DNA of 64,000 bases, taken from assembly GCF_041146795.1 (NCBI RefSeq), contig NC_135187.1, positions 21,149,056 to 21,213,055 on the forward strand. The letters are read 5' to 3'. Source of the stretch: Maylandia zebra. Lineage: Eukaryota > Chordata > Actinopteri > Cichliformes > Cichlidae. Positions within the stretch are counted from its first letter, which is position 1, and every line of letters begins with the position of its first letter. The notes under the pieces were generated by a model. It was not told where the DNA came from. It saw only the letters and a list, made by a program, of their open reading frames with translations, and did no database searches. This document shows, one piece after another, positions 12,710 through 23,488 of this stretch. Made by a program: the position numbers and the translations under genes.

Positions 12710-14460
12710 CTGGTGGCAGCAACTTAGTGGCTCAGGCGGCCGACCATGGGCAGCATTGCAGCTCCAGTGGCCTGCCATGGGTCCGGTGGTGGCGACATAG
12801 CGACACTGGAGGGCAGCTGCCGATCCAGCAGTGGCAACAAAGCAGTTCAGGTGGCGTGACCTCCTCACGTCAGGTTTTGTGGCAGGTTTTGATGACGTGC
12901 TGACCTCCAGCTTGGGCTGAGCAGGTCCCTCAGGCGACATGGTGACCTCCGGCTTAGGCAGAGGAGGTCTGTCAGGTGACGTGGCAACCTCCAGCTTGGG
13001 CTGAATGGGTCCCTCTGCCGCACAGACCTCCGACTTGGGCTGAGCAGGTCCTGGCGGTGGCGTAGTGACTGCTGGCGGTGGAGATGACGATGGTGCAGCA
13101 GCTGCAGGCAGGTGAGGTGATGGTGGGGTAGCAGCTGCAGACGGATGAGCAGAAGATGCCACAGGTGTTTGTGATGATGTTGGAGCGGCAGCTTCAGTCG
13201 GTTGAACAGATGATGGTGGTGTAGCAGCTGCAGGCAAGTGAGATGATGGTGGGGCTGAATGGGCCCCTCGGACCGTCCAGCAGGAGTAGACGCAGGACCA
13301 GAAGGTGCAGAATCCTCTGGCTGAAGCAACGCTAACTGCCACTGCACAGGGCACACAGCCGGCTTGGGATGCTGCAGCTGGGGCTGTGCAGTGCAGATAG
13401 TCTGTTCTAGTAATGGCAGTGATATGCAGCCCTCAGTTGTCTGAATGAGCTTCTCAGAACATCCAGCAGAGGATGAGAGTTGCTGATCCGGTGACTGAGC
13501 TACTGACTGAGCTACAGGCTCTGCTACTCTGGACTCAGAGGGGCACAAGGAGAACAGTCACCAAACACGGACTCAGAATTAGCTGTCAGTTCATGTTCAT
13601 TTTCTGGCAACACAGAGGTTTTAAGCTTTTAAGTAAAAAGAGGCTCCAGTGTGGGCCTCTTTTTATTATTAACAGACTGGGCACTGTCCTTGGGTTTAGA
13701 TGAAGCTGTCTCTCTTTCTTGTATCTCTGCAAAAACATTTTCTCCAACAACAGAGTCTGTTTTACTCACTGTGGCTCCTTGCGCGGTTGGCCCAGAGTCA
13801 GCTGATTCTTCAAAAGCCACAATAGTGGGTTGATTGGTGGTGTGACGAAGGCACGGGCGCCATCTCCTCCATGAAGGTGGGACCACATTAGGGGAAAAGG
13901 TCAACTCCGGTACTTTGGCATGTAAATCCCTTGTGGAAGGATTAATAAAAATAACAGAGTCCGGTTTACTCACTGCAGTGATGAGGGCCGTGGGTCCGTC
14001 ACCAGCTGACTGGGCTGAAGCCGCAGGAGTGGGTGGAGGTGTAGTGGGATAATGATGGTGAGGGCGCCGTCTCTCCCGTAAGGGAGGATGGAGCGATTTG
14101 GCAGCAAACATTGACTGGAATGCCAGCCGGAGATGCTGGAAAACCCATGCGGCAAGGGCTCCCAGGAGCACGGCAGAATCCTCCTTCCTCGGGCCGCCAA
14201 CAACTCAAACAGGAGCTTGCCCTCAGATCCATTACAATACGTGTTATTTTTTTAAAACCCATAAAGTTCAGGGGAAAAGATGTGGAGGACAGAAACTCAT
14301 CAAAGAACACGACCTGTACGTGTCTCTTGGTTGGGTCCGCAGCCCGGATTATGCTCTGTCAGTAATCCCATAGCTGTGAGAGCAGTTCCTCCTCCGTGGC
14401 GACTCCTGAGTCCGCTGGGCCCATTGTGGCTGGCTTGTTCTGCCACGTTGAGCTGGCAGA
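12710..14460 (-). pseudogene. degenerate internal region of an LTR-type element, Pro/Ser/Thr-rich
   Basis: The minus strand carries broken frames of strongly biased composition. One (14171-13629) reads PTTPPPTPAASAQSAGDGPT and repeats a VSKPDSV/VSKTDSV unit. Another (13354-12659) repeats APTSS, PPSPHLPAAA and QPKLEV units. A short frame from the ATG at 14424 (MGPADSGVATEEELLSQLWD) ends at an early TGA and resembles the start of Gypsy-type Gag proteins. The block abuts an LTR-like segment at 14461-14991 in the same orientation. No protease, reverse transcriptase or integrase is present. It is interrupted on the left by the hAT-like element. It could instead be a satellite-like fragment of another transposon. 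Confidence 0.45.
12880..13260 (-). repeat. degenerate tandem repeat, Pro/Ala-rich when translated
   Basis: Units of about 60 bp (CAGGTCCCTCAGGCGACATGG-like) and shorter GCTGCAGGCAGGTGAGGTGATGG-like units recur with drift. Both minus-strand frames give low-complexity products. It lies inside the LTR-element debris. Confidence 0.6.
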
Positions 14461-14991
14461 CTGTGGGAATGTGGGGAAAATATGACCCAAAACGCAGTGC
14501 GATGAATGCATTGGGTTTATTTACGGTGAAGTACATAGTACACAACAATAAATCCCCTGCATTTCCAACTCCAGTGTCGTGTCTTCTTCCCAGTGCTCGT
14601 GCTCCGTGTCTCCGCTCCTGTGATACTTGTGCTCATTGCACTCTTGTTCCCGCACTCCTGCTGGAAAATCCACAGAGGTAGCCGTTAACTAGCGACAGAC
14701 TAACACTCATTGATTTTGCTGAAAACGCTGACGGGTAGTCACGTAACAATCCAGCGTCGAGGAGCGCTCAGCCACACTGCTATGTTGCTCCCAGATGATC
14801 CTGATCATCTGCAGGTGTGTGTGTTCCTCCTCCAGCCTCCCAACGGGACACACCAGGAAAACCAGGACACCACACACACGCACACACACAGTACAAAGGG
14901 AACCCAGGGACACAAACACAACACATAATCACGGTGCACACCAGCAACATATAAACAAGTCCAAAACTGCTCATGGACCCTGGGTCTGACA
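14461..14991 (-). mobile_element. LTR-like segment, minus orientation
   Basis: The segment is bounded by TG...CA. On the minus strand it begins TGTCAGACCCAGGG and ends CATTCCCACA. It contains an AATAAA polyadenylation signal (complement of 14516-14521) and a TATA-like word near 14950. The next bases on the minus strand lead into the gag-like frame at 14424, so it would be the 5' LTR of that element. No matching 3' LTR and no flanking duplication are seen. Confidence 0.45.
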
Positions 14992-14995
14992 CCAA

Positions 14996-15100
14996 TTTAG
15001 AATCACTAATGAACCCAACCCCACTAACTGCATGTCTTTGGACTGTAGGAGGAACCCAGAGAACCCAGACCGAACCCATGGGGAGAACATGCAAATGCCA
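14996..15100 (-). mobile_element. fragment of the SINE family seen complete at 26636-26980
   Basis: The words AACTGCATGTCTTTGGACTG, GGAGGAACCCAGAGAACCC and GGGGAGAACATGCAAATGCC match the body of the 26636-26980 element in the same orientation. Head and tail are missing. Confidence 0.6.
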
Positions 15101-15300
15101 CAAAGAAAGATGGCGGCTTCAAAACCAGGACTAGCTTGCTGTGAGGCAACAATGCTAACATTGCTAAGGAGTATGTGGCAGAAAAGACAGCTACACATTT
15201 ACTGCCACCAGCTAGTTTATATTTTTGGCCACTGCTTCCAATGGTAACTCCAAAGTCTAAAACTGTGCCATCAGGAAATGAAAAGCACACTGCAAGATAC

Positions 15301-16019
15301 TGTCGTGGTCTGGGTGGTTTTCCACAGCATCAGCTCCTCCCCACTGGGTGGAGTCTTTGTTGTTCCTCACCTGATGGCAATCGTACCAGCAGTATTTATG
15401 ACCAGCGCACTCAACTGGTCTTCGCCAGATTATCTGCCAACTTTAGTCAGTTCTCGGCCTCACGTCCGTTCCTTGGTGACTAATCGTGTGTATTAACTGT
15501 ATCTCTGTTTTTCTCGTCAGCCTCTGAAACCCACCTAGCAAGCTCTCCTGGATACCAGTTTGCTGCCGCCGGTAATCCCTCTCCGTTTTGGAGCTGCCAT
15601 TCTCTCCTGCCTGCCTCCCTGCATTGCATGCAGCACCCACCTGGACCTCTCCTGCCTCCCCCCTCCACGCAACCCCCACCTGCAAGCTTGTAAGACAGCT
15701 CAGTGTACTATCCTTAGATTCACTCGCAACCCTCTGTGGAATTCCCCTGACTGCTCTGTCCTCTGTTTCAGTGCCCTGGCCCGCCACAGTTTCCCCTGCC
15801 CAGTACCTGCACCCAGTTATCCCTGCCATCTAGTTATCATCACAGTATTTTTCTCTCGCCTCAGACATCTAGTTTATGTTCATTGATTCTAGTCTGCACT
15901 TTCTGTTAGCCTCTGAGCATTGTAAAATAAAATCTCTTTTCGTTACACCTCACCCCTGGCCTCCGGTTTTGAATCTGCACTTGAGTCCATCCCATGTCCA
16001 CGGGCCACTGCGCCTGACA
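15301..16019 (+). mobile_element. solo LTR, 719 bp, with 5-bp target duplication gatac
   Basis: It begins TGTCGTGG and ends CGCCTGACA, an imperfect terminal inverted repeat of the TG...CA type. The pentamer gatac occurs directly before (15296-15300) and after (16020-16024). Inside are a TATTTAT box (15393-15399) and an AATAAA signal (15926-15931) in the expected promoter-then-polyadenylation order for plus orientation. There is no coding capacity. This is the structure left when the two LTRs of a retrotransposon recombine. Similar ends in the 18799-19462 element suggest related, probably Gypsy-type, families. Confidence 0.85.
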
Positions 16020-17116
16020 GATACTACATACCAAACCACCATCACTGGTCATATAGGCTTAATATACACCCTTTTTCTCCTGGATTGTTGTAAGCATTGT
16101 GTAGTTTTCTCTTATTCTGCACTAAGCAAAGCAGACAAGCACAGACCTGAGCAAAGGGAGTACTGACTTTCAGTTTGGGATCATGCTCTGTCTTAACAGC
16201 CAACAGTTTACTGCTGGAGAGAACATAGAAGTGGCTGTGTTCATTCAACTCTGTATGCATGCACGTGCACCCACCCACCCACACACACACACACATACAC
16301 TCTAGTTTGGTTTGTGGCACGTGTGATGTAAACACTGATTTTTTTTCTCACAGAGGTGCATGTGTTGAACCAAATGCTGCTGAAGAATTAATTAAGCAGT
16401 GAGGAATGACTGCAGTGGAATAACTTGTGCACTTTAATTTCTCTAGCTTAGAAAGCATACACTTTGCACCACGCAGACGTTTTACTTAATCACGTCTGAA
16501 CACTAATGAAATCTAGTCTGTGTATCTATTTTTCTTTTCCTCCCAGTATGACACATGTCTCAGATGAAAAAAAAAAAGAACTTATATTCTAAACAGCAAT
16601 CTTTGAATTCTAATCTCTCTAAGGGGCTCTAGGCCGGAGAACAGGAAACAAGATAATATGTCTGTGTGTGTACAGGTGTCAACTATGTAAACATAACTGT
16701 TGAGGAAAGTTTTTATCAGAGCTACACCTGCCTTTGACAGACACTTTGCCGCATGCGCTACAGTGAATGGGCTTTTAAGAAGGGCATATAAAAGAGGTAT
16801 GTGCTCAATCACATCCACAGCATGTCTTTTGAATTACTCAAGCGAGGAAAAAAAAACCGCAGCATTATATAGGAAAAAAGAGAACTGCATAAAAATGCCA
16901 CCCCTTTTCCTATAGATTTACACTGAGCTCTATGCTCTGGGTGTGTTTCAGGCATACAAAGCTGAGTGTTTAACTGGAAGCTGAAGAGGATCTGGGTTGC
17001 AGGCAGCAAGATTTGACATCAGCTTATTTCCTGTCATTGACTGTGGTCACATGGTGAGTGCGTGGGTGCTGGATACTGGAATGCGTTAAAGGGGTGAGGC
17101 TCTTGCCACAGTGACA

Positions 17117-17202
<86 letters not shown>
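17117..17202. repeat. (CA)43 microsatellite
   Basis: 86 bp of uninterrupted CA, the longest array in the window. Polymorphism is likely. All long frames across it are translated repeat. Confidence 0.97.
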
Positions 17203-17205
<3 letters not shown>

Positions 17206-18110
17206 GAACACTTGGTATACAAGCTGCACCAAAGGAAGACATACAATTGAGTGGCTTGTTGAAGGATATCTGGTCGTCATGCAGATAGAGGTCGGATGTG
17301 TGGAAAGCAGAAGAAGCCTGAATGCACACACACAGACACACACACACTGTTGAAAGCTTCTCACACTGTTTTGACTGCTTTAGGGTGGAGGATGATGATG
17401 TATTCTTCAGGAGTCGCACTTACTTTATCAGAGCACTCTGGGCTTGATAAAAGTGCCACACTAGATCTAGAGTGATTAAAGGGTTCAGCATGAAAAAAAA
17501 AGCCACTCACATGTCAACTTAAAGTGAAACATGCGTCTGAATCCGCCCACACACACACGGGTGTGCACTCACACTCACTCACGCACGTGTGTGTCCAACA
17601 TTCAGTGTTTTCCCACCGTTATAAATCTATGAGTGAATGAAACTTCGTCATCCAATCGCAACGCTCAATGCTGTGCAGCCGTCCCCCGCCCCCTCCCCCC
17701 CCGTTTGGTTCCGCTTAACCCCGCGCTTTCTTTCTTGTTTTCTTTCAGCTACAGACTTACATTTCTACATGTGAAACTGACAAGTATTTACATTTTTTTT
17801 ATCCAAGGTGTGACATGCGCTGATCGACGGACTCAGACTGTGCACGGCTGCTCTATAAACTGCTGGCTCTTCCTGTGACCTCGTCTGTGTTATGAGATAA
17901 ATAAGGCATATTTGAGACCTCACATCTGTACACTTCCACATCCTTTCTTTTGAAACCAAAGCAGCCTCTGGCATTACATCAGAGCTTTATTTTTTATTTA
18001 TTTATTTTTATTTCCTACAAGGAAGTGAGAAATCAGTATGGATGGTAGCCTATAGTATATCAAATGGGCCTATGACAACCCAGTGTGGCTTCACTGTAAT
18101 GACTGCTCCA

Positions 18111-18111
<1 letters not shown>

Positions 18112-18159
<48 letters not shown>
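18112..18159. repeat. (CA)24 microsatellite
   Basis: An uninterrupted CA run followed by CGCACGCACGCA. Confidence 0.95.
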
Positions 18160-18163
<4 letters not shown>

Positions 18164-18798
18164 GCACGCATACATGCACATGAGTGCCAGTAGTGCAGCC
18201 TTGATGTGGGCTAGTGTGCTGTGTCTGCTCTGAGTGTCTGCAGCTGGAAACCAAGGCTGCTAGGAGAGAGGAGGAATGAAGGAGAAGAGAGGAGAAGGGT
18301 AATAAAAAATGGTGAAGGAGGTAGGGAGAACAAAAATATATAGACGTTTGGCTGAATTTTGAAATTAATGAGGAATGAAGAGAACTAAAAAAAAAAAAAA
18401 AAAGCAATCAGAGTTTGGTGAAGAGTTGGAGGCTGCAGGAGGCAAGGAGCCCAGAGGGGTAGACTCATGTTGAAATGTGGCAGACATGGGCTGGGAGGCT
18501 GAAAATGGAAAATGTGACATGTCGTAGCACAACCAAAGGGCCCCCATTTGAGGCTGTGTGGGTGTGTCACTCAGCTGCCGAGTCTTGGTTTTGGTAAGGT
18601 GGTCCAAAAAGGCCATATCAGACCCTGATGCACTATATGCAAATTATATACTGGTGCAAGCCTTGTTAGGTCAGAGTGGATCACCTTTTTACCAAATGTC
18701 GAAGGCAGTAAAGCAGGAGCATTTCTTATTCTGTCATAAGTGACATTTGCGTATGCTGGCTAGTTTGACATGATCTTGATCCCTTTTAATCCTGTAGC

Positions 18799-19462
18799 TG
18801 TCATGGTCCTGGGCCATGTTGGCCCAGTATTCTTGGTTCCTTGTATTTTCGCTCCTTATTTAGGCCATGTTTTCTGAGGTGTCCTGTTGTGGTGTTCCCT
18901 AAGTGTTTTCCCTTTGTGACTCTTACCCCTTTTGTGCCCCTCTGTGTATTTATGAGCTCTCGTCTCTCTTTGTGTTTAGTCCATGTTTCCCCCAGCCTGT
19001 TATGTCTGTGTTCTCCCCGTGCTCTCTCTCCTCCTGTCTGAACCTCTGTGTACTTCCTGTTTTACTTTGACAGTCTCTCGTCAGTATGCGTCATGTTGTG
19101 TTCACTCCTGCCCTGTCTCGTTATGTTTATCAGTGTCACCTGTGTTCCCCACCTGTGTGTAATCTCCCTGTGTTCTCTGAGTGTATTTAAGTTGTGTCTT
19201 CTGTCATGGTAGTTGCTGGTTCGTCTGTGTTGTTTCCCCTCGGTCTCCCTGCGTCTTCCCGTATGTATTTCCCCGGACCTCCCTGCATCCTCGTTTCTGG
19301 TTTGTGTTATTAGTTCTACCCAGTTTAGGTTTTCCTGTTTCATGGTACCCACACCATTGCTGTTTGTATTTTCGGTTGTCAAATAAACACTCATCTGCAC
19401 CAGAGCTGCCGCATTTTGGGTCCTATTTCAACTCCACACGGCTTGCCCCGCAAACCGTGACA
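18799..19462 (+). mobile_element. solo LTR, 664 bp, with 5-bp target duplication gtagc
   Basis: It begins TGTCATGG and ends CCGTGACA, which are inverted repeats of each other with one mismatch. The pentamer gtagc flanks it on both sides (18794-18798 and 19463-19467). It contains a TATTTAA box (19184-19190) and an AATAAA signal (19382-19387) in the right order for plus orientation. There is no coding region. It is interpreted as the product of LTR-LTR recombination of an endogenous retrotransposon. Confidence 0.88.
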
Positions 19463-19819
19463 GTAGCTCTCCGGTCAAGGAAGGATGGCTCTGCTTTTCT
19501 ATAGCATCACTCACCAGGCCTGTCAAGTCAAAAGGTCAGTGTGTAAACCAAAAACCCATCCTAACCTAGCCATTAGGCAACCTCTGTTTAGTTTCTCAAT
19601 ATCCTTTGGTCTTGTGACAATCTGTTGTTCTGTTTTGAATGCAAATACCCCCCATTTTGCACGTAGTGCTCTTGCTATTAGTCACAGCTGGAATAATCAG
19701 GAGCTGTCAAAATATTATGACCTATTAGGAACTTACTTACTTGCACAAGCAATGTAGCTGCAAAATGTCACAGATTTGAACAAACAGTTGTGAGCTTTAA
19801 TGCTCCCTTTTTCTTGTCG

Positions 19820-19985
19820 CCTTCTCCTCAACCAGTCAGGGCAGATGGCTGCTACTTCCTGAGCCTGGTTAGCCTGAGATTACTTCCTGTTAGAAGGGAG
19901 CTTTTTCTTCCCAAGTGCTTGCTAATAGGTCCCCCCCCCCCCCCCCCCCCAATACTGTAGGGTCTTTAACTGAATTGAATTAAGG
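19820..19985 (+). mobile_element. LINE 3'-tail fragment (L2/Rex-like)
   Basis: Words such as ACTTCCTGTTAGAAGGGAGC, TTCCCAAGTGCTTGCT and the terminal GAATTGAATTAAGG match the fish LINE 3' end seen better preserved at 50100-50302. A 20-C run interrupts it at 19931-19950. Confidence 0.6.
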
Positions 19986-20019
19986 TATTTATTTATCTTT
20001 TTTTTTTTTTTTTTTTTTT
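19931..20019. repeat. poly-C (19931-19950) and poly-T (19998-20019) tracts
   Basis: Twenty consecutive C and about 22 consecutive T. Such tracts are prone to sequencing length errors. Confidence 0.9.
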
Positions 20020-20103
20020 GGTGGGGGAAGGGTGGGGGTGTCAGGTAAGAATCTCAAAATTAAAGAAAATACAAAATTTTAAGTCCTTTAAAAAAACATG
20101 AAT

Positions 20104-21483
20104 CAGGGTGGGCCATTTATATGGATACACTTTAATAACATGGGAATGGTTGGTGATATTAAAGTCCTGTTTGTGGCACATTAATATATGTGAGGGGGCA
20201 AACTCCTCAAGTGACCATGGGGGCCATTTAGAAGTCGGCCATCTTGGATACAACTTTTGTTTTTTCAATAGGAAGAGGAGTGGATCGAAATCGTGTTGAT
20301 ATCTGGTGAACGCAGTAACCGGGTCATTGCAGCAGATTTCAATGCAAGACACTCTACGAGACCACCCATCTCCCATGCTACAGTCAGCAAACTGCTTGCT
20401 AAGTTTCGTGAAACTTGTTCAGTCTTGGATTTGCCAAAATGTGGACGCAAGAAAACTGTCACTAATGAAGAAACATCAGTGGCTGTCCTAGCTTCATTCA
20501 GCAAGAGCCCACAGCGTAGCACTTGCCGCATGTCACTGGAGAGTGGCATTAGTCGAACATCCCTGAGGATGACCCAGATCGGCGCACAGAATTTGCAGAA
20601 TGGGCAAAACAAAAATTGGAACAGGATCCTCAGTTCACGCAGAAGATTTTGTTCAGTGATGAGGCAAACTTTTATGTGAATGGTGAAGTTAACAAACAAA
20701 ACCTGACACTAGCTCACATTGGATGGATGGTGTGGTATATGGGGTACAACGATAGTGGGTCCATTCTTCATCAATGGAAACCTCAAGGCCACTGGATATT
20801 TGAAATTGCTACATGATGATGTGTTTCCCTCTTTATGCACTGAAGCTGGCACGTTCCCTGAGTTTTTCCAGCAAGATGGTGCGCCACCACATTATGGGTG
20901 CCAGGTCCGAGCATTCCTAGATGAACAGTTTCCTGGAAAGTGGATTGGTCGTCGTGGGCCAGTTGAATGGCCCCCAAGGTCTCCCGATCTGACCCCCTTA
21001 GACTTTTATCTTTGGGGTCATCTGAAGGCAATTGTCTATGGTGTGAAGATACGAGATGTGCAGCACCTGGAACTACGGATACTGGATGCCTGTGCTGGCA
21101 TTTCTCCTGCGGTGTTGCTATCAGTGTGTGAAGAGTGGGAGAAGAGGGTTGCATTGACAATCCAACACAATGGGCAGCACATTGAACACATTTTATAAGT
21201 GGTCAGAAACTTGTAAATAACTCATGAAAGAATAAAGTTATGTTGAAACCAAGCACACCATTGTTTTTCTTGTGACATTACCAATAAGTTTGATGTGTCA
21301 CATGGCCCTCTTCCTATTGAAAAAACAAAAGTTGTATCCAAGATGGCCGACTTCTAAATGGCCACCATGGTCACCACCCATCTTGAGGAGTTTGCCCCCT
21401 CGCATATGTGCCACAAACAGGACTTTAATATCACCAACCATTCCCATGTTATTAAAGTGTATCCATATAAATGGCCCACCCTG
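20104..21483 (+). mobile_element. mariner-type transposon, DD41D, with ~175-bp terminal inverted repeats
   Basis: The left end (20104-about 20278, starting CAGGGTGGGCCATTTATATG) and the right end (about 21309-21483) are near-identical inverted repeats of about 175 bp. The right flank is TA, the Tc1/mariner target, while the left flank reads AT, a slight decay. The single internal gene is a broken transposase. The length of 1380 bp is typical for the superfamily. Confidence 0.9.
20279..21198 (+). pseudogene. broken DD41D mariner-type transposase
   Basis: An N-terminal helix-turn-helix part (HATVSKLLAKFRETCSVLDL, then a GRKKTVTNEE linker) is in one frame. The first catalytic Asp (LFSDEANFYVNGEV) is in a second frame, and the C-terminal part (FFQQDGAPPHYG ... 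SPDLTPLDFYLWG) is back in the first. Between the Asp of QQDG and the Asp of TPLD there are 41 residues, hence DD41D. The breaks near 20560 and 20700 coincide with abrupt loss of expected sequence, so small deletions have removed parts of the linker and of the catalytic core. The product cannot be active. The frame ends at the TAA near 21196. Confidence 0.85.
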
Positions 21484-21492
21484 TACATGTGC

Positions 21493-21800
21493 TATAATAA
21501 TAATAATAATAATAATAATAATGGATTGCATTTATATAGCGCTTTACAATACCACTATTCATTCACTCTCACACACTGGTGGAGGCAAGCTACAGTTGTA
21601 GCCACAGCTGCCCTGGGGCAGACTGACAGAGGCGAGGCTGCCATATCATGCCATCAGTCCCTCTGGCCATCACCAGTAGGCGGTAGGTGAAGTGTCTTGC
21701 CCAAGGACACAACGACCAAGACTGTCCGAGCCGGGGCTCGAACCAGCAACCTTCCGATTACAAAACAAACACCCAACTCTTGAGCCACGATCGCTACATA
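21493..21800 (-). mobile_element. tRNA-derived SINE with (TAA/TTA)n tail
   Basis: On the minus strand the 5' end (about 21795-21725) is tRNA-like: a TGGCTCAAGAGTTGGGTG box-A region and a GGTTCGAGCCCCGG box B. The body includes the complement of AAGTGTCTTGCCCAAGGACA. The 3' end reads AAAGCGCTATATAAATGCAATCC, the hairpin-type L2-LINE 3' end used for mobilisation, followed by ATT repeats (21495-21522 on the plus strand). It sits next to the mariner element's right end. Confidence 0.8.
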
Positions 21801-21802
21801 TC

Positions 21803-21895
21803 CTTAAATGCAGTATAAGCTCTCTTGTGGAGCACTTTGTGACATCTGTCTGTGAAATGTGCTATACAAATAAACTTTTACTTACTTACTTTACA
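21803..21895 (+). mobile_element. LINE or SINE 3' tail (L2-like)
   Basis: The sequence GAGCACTTTGTGACATCTGT, followed by TGAAATGTGCTATACAAATA and an ACTT-repeat tail, is a characteristic L2-type 3' end in plus orientation. Only the tail remains. Confidence 0.65.
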
Positions 21896-22228
21896 AGACA
21901 AATTAGAACCTTTATTTTGAAGGGTTGTGCAGCTTATTGTTGCAGACACTGTAAGACTTTGTCCTGTAGACGATGCGCTGACCCCATCTACAGGTGAAAT
22001 GGAAAACTTGCAGGCTCTCTGTAATAAAGTGCAGTAAAAAGGACAATTGCAGCAATGTTTTGTGTCTTTTAGGTGTTATCAGCACCTTTCAGCAACCACA
22101 ACTATTTTAAATGAATTATTTTATTAGGATTTCTTCACTGGGACCATTTGAAACTGTCTTTGAGGGGTGCCAGATTTGCTGAAGAATGTGCTCCGATAAA
22201 CAAAAGCTTAATTGACTTTTTTTCTTTG

Positions 22229-22230
<2 letters not shown>

Positions 22231-22272
<42 letters not shown>
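22231..22272. repeat. (TTA)n microsatellite
   Basis: About 14 TTA units. Confidence 0.9.
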
Positions 22273-22275
<3 letters not shown>

Positions 22276-22279
22276 AAAG

Positions 22280-23420
22280 CCACTTTTAACCATTAATCAT
22301 TCTTTTCAGTTTTCTCAGTAAATAGGGATCCCATGATTAAGTGCTTGACAGCAGAAAAAAAAGAGACTTTCTTTAATGGTGCCATCACCAAACTAGGCAC
22401 TCATTTATGCGGCGTACAATGGCTTAATTCATTCACTGTGCAGTTCATTCCCAATCCAACCCTTTATGAGGGTGGTAATCTACAAAGTAAAACTCTTCTG
22501 CACAAGTCACTGTGGGAAAAGCATGTTAGTGTTTAACATGTGACTATTTTTAACCTTTTTTAACATCTTCTCAGACTATGCGGGATCGCTGGACTGACAG
22601 GAAAAAAAGGTGCTTTTTAAGAGCTTTATCTCATTATCTCTACAAATGACCTAAATTAAAGTGACACAGTCTCCTCGTAGTAAGAGCAATGTAAAAAAAA
22701 AAACTCCCATTTGCCATTAATGCCATAAGATGAAACCTTCAGCTTTTCTCCAAGGAATCGTTTTCCCCTCACAGCGTCCTCAGGGTTCACAGACAATATG
22801 AAAATGTGTATCTCTCTCTGATTTTGAGGAGAGTCTTTAGATGTCCTAAAGGCATATACATTCCTCGGTCTTACCCCAGTATCACTCGCTTTGTCTTCTT
22901 CTTCTTCTGTTATTTCTAGAATTACAAAATCATTCCACACAGAGTGGCGTTTGCTGACTGTTATGTCAGCCGAAAGCGCATTAAGCCAACAAAACTGCTG
23001 TTAGCAGGTAAAGGCTTTATTTCACAGCCCGGGGGTCTGAAGCAGCAGACAGCTGGTCTAATGTAAAGACACAGTTTCCATTCTGCTCTTTCACAGTTTT
23101 ATGTCTCATCTTCCCTTAGATATAGTGCAAATCCTCAACCTGAGGGCAGCTCAGTGTGTGTGTGTATGTGAGAACACACTGTGTTGTCTCTCAGCCATGT
23201 GGACCTCTTCGTACTCTTGGGTTCACATGGGAGGGGCCTAGAGCTGCATGCAGGAAAGCCAGCTCCTCTTATTTCCCTGGCAAATGTCACCACAACCAGT
23301 CACATTTCTCTCCTCCTCCACCACCACCACCTCTTCTCTTCCACACCTCTCCTCTTCCTCCATCCCTCAGTCCTTGCACTGCCTGTCAGAATTCCCACAT
23401 ATCCCCAGAGGATAAGATGC
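22280..23420. promoter_or_regulatory. upstream region of hepacam2
   Basis: The segment 22330-22960 is free of simple repeats and could contain regulatory sequence; a 94-codon minus-strand frame there has no recognised relative. A strong pyrimidine tract (23300-23369, mostly CT and CCA) ending in CCCTCAG at 23370 looks like a splice acceptor. The ATG exon may therefore begin at 23371 after an unseen 5' non-coding exon. No TATA box is evident. Confidence 0.35.
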
Positions 23421-23421
23421 C

Positions 23422-23488
23422 ATGGAGGCCACAGGAAGAACTGTGCTGTGTGCCTGCTCTGCCTTCTGCCTTCTGTTCATCCTAACAG
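23422..23488 (+). CDS. hepacam2: hepacam2 exon 1 (signal peptide)
   Basis: It encodes MEATGRTVLCACSAFCLLFI plus LT and one base of the next codon, followed by a perfect GTGAGT donor. The hydrophobic stretch after Arg6 is a secretion signal. This ATG is chosen because it opens directly into the signal and precedes a consensus donor. Confidence 0.88.

Larger units (their letters stand above)
16025..18798. other. intergenic DNA with microsatellites, no gene seen
   Basis: Apart from the CA arrays listed separately, no exon or transposon is recognised. A short CpG-containing patch at about 17600-17740 (CGTCATCCAATCGCAACG, then C-rich) has a CCAAT word and could be promoter-like, but no transcript start can be shown. 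Confidence 0.4.

Noticed and set aside
12659..13548. Two overlapping minus-strand frames of 231 and 227 codons as a host gene
   Set aside because: Both are low-complexity products of a degenerate tandem repeat in LTR-element debris, with no splice sites or recognisable domain.
17024..17419. Cys/Val-repeat frames of over 90 codons
   Set aside because: These are translations of the (CA)43 microsatellite.
20296..20699. 144-codon minus-strand frame inside the mariner element
   Set aside because: It is the shadow of the plus-strand transposase; all family motifs read on the plus strand.
21725..21795. A tRNA gene
   Set aside because: Box A and box B-like sequences are present, but they are the head of a SINE with an L2-type 3' end, and the cloverleaf is not complete.
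22656..22940. 94-codon minus-strand frame upstream of hepacam2
   Set aside because: No family recognised and no acceptor/donor support; kept only as possible non-coding conservation.
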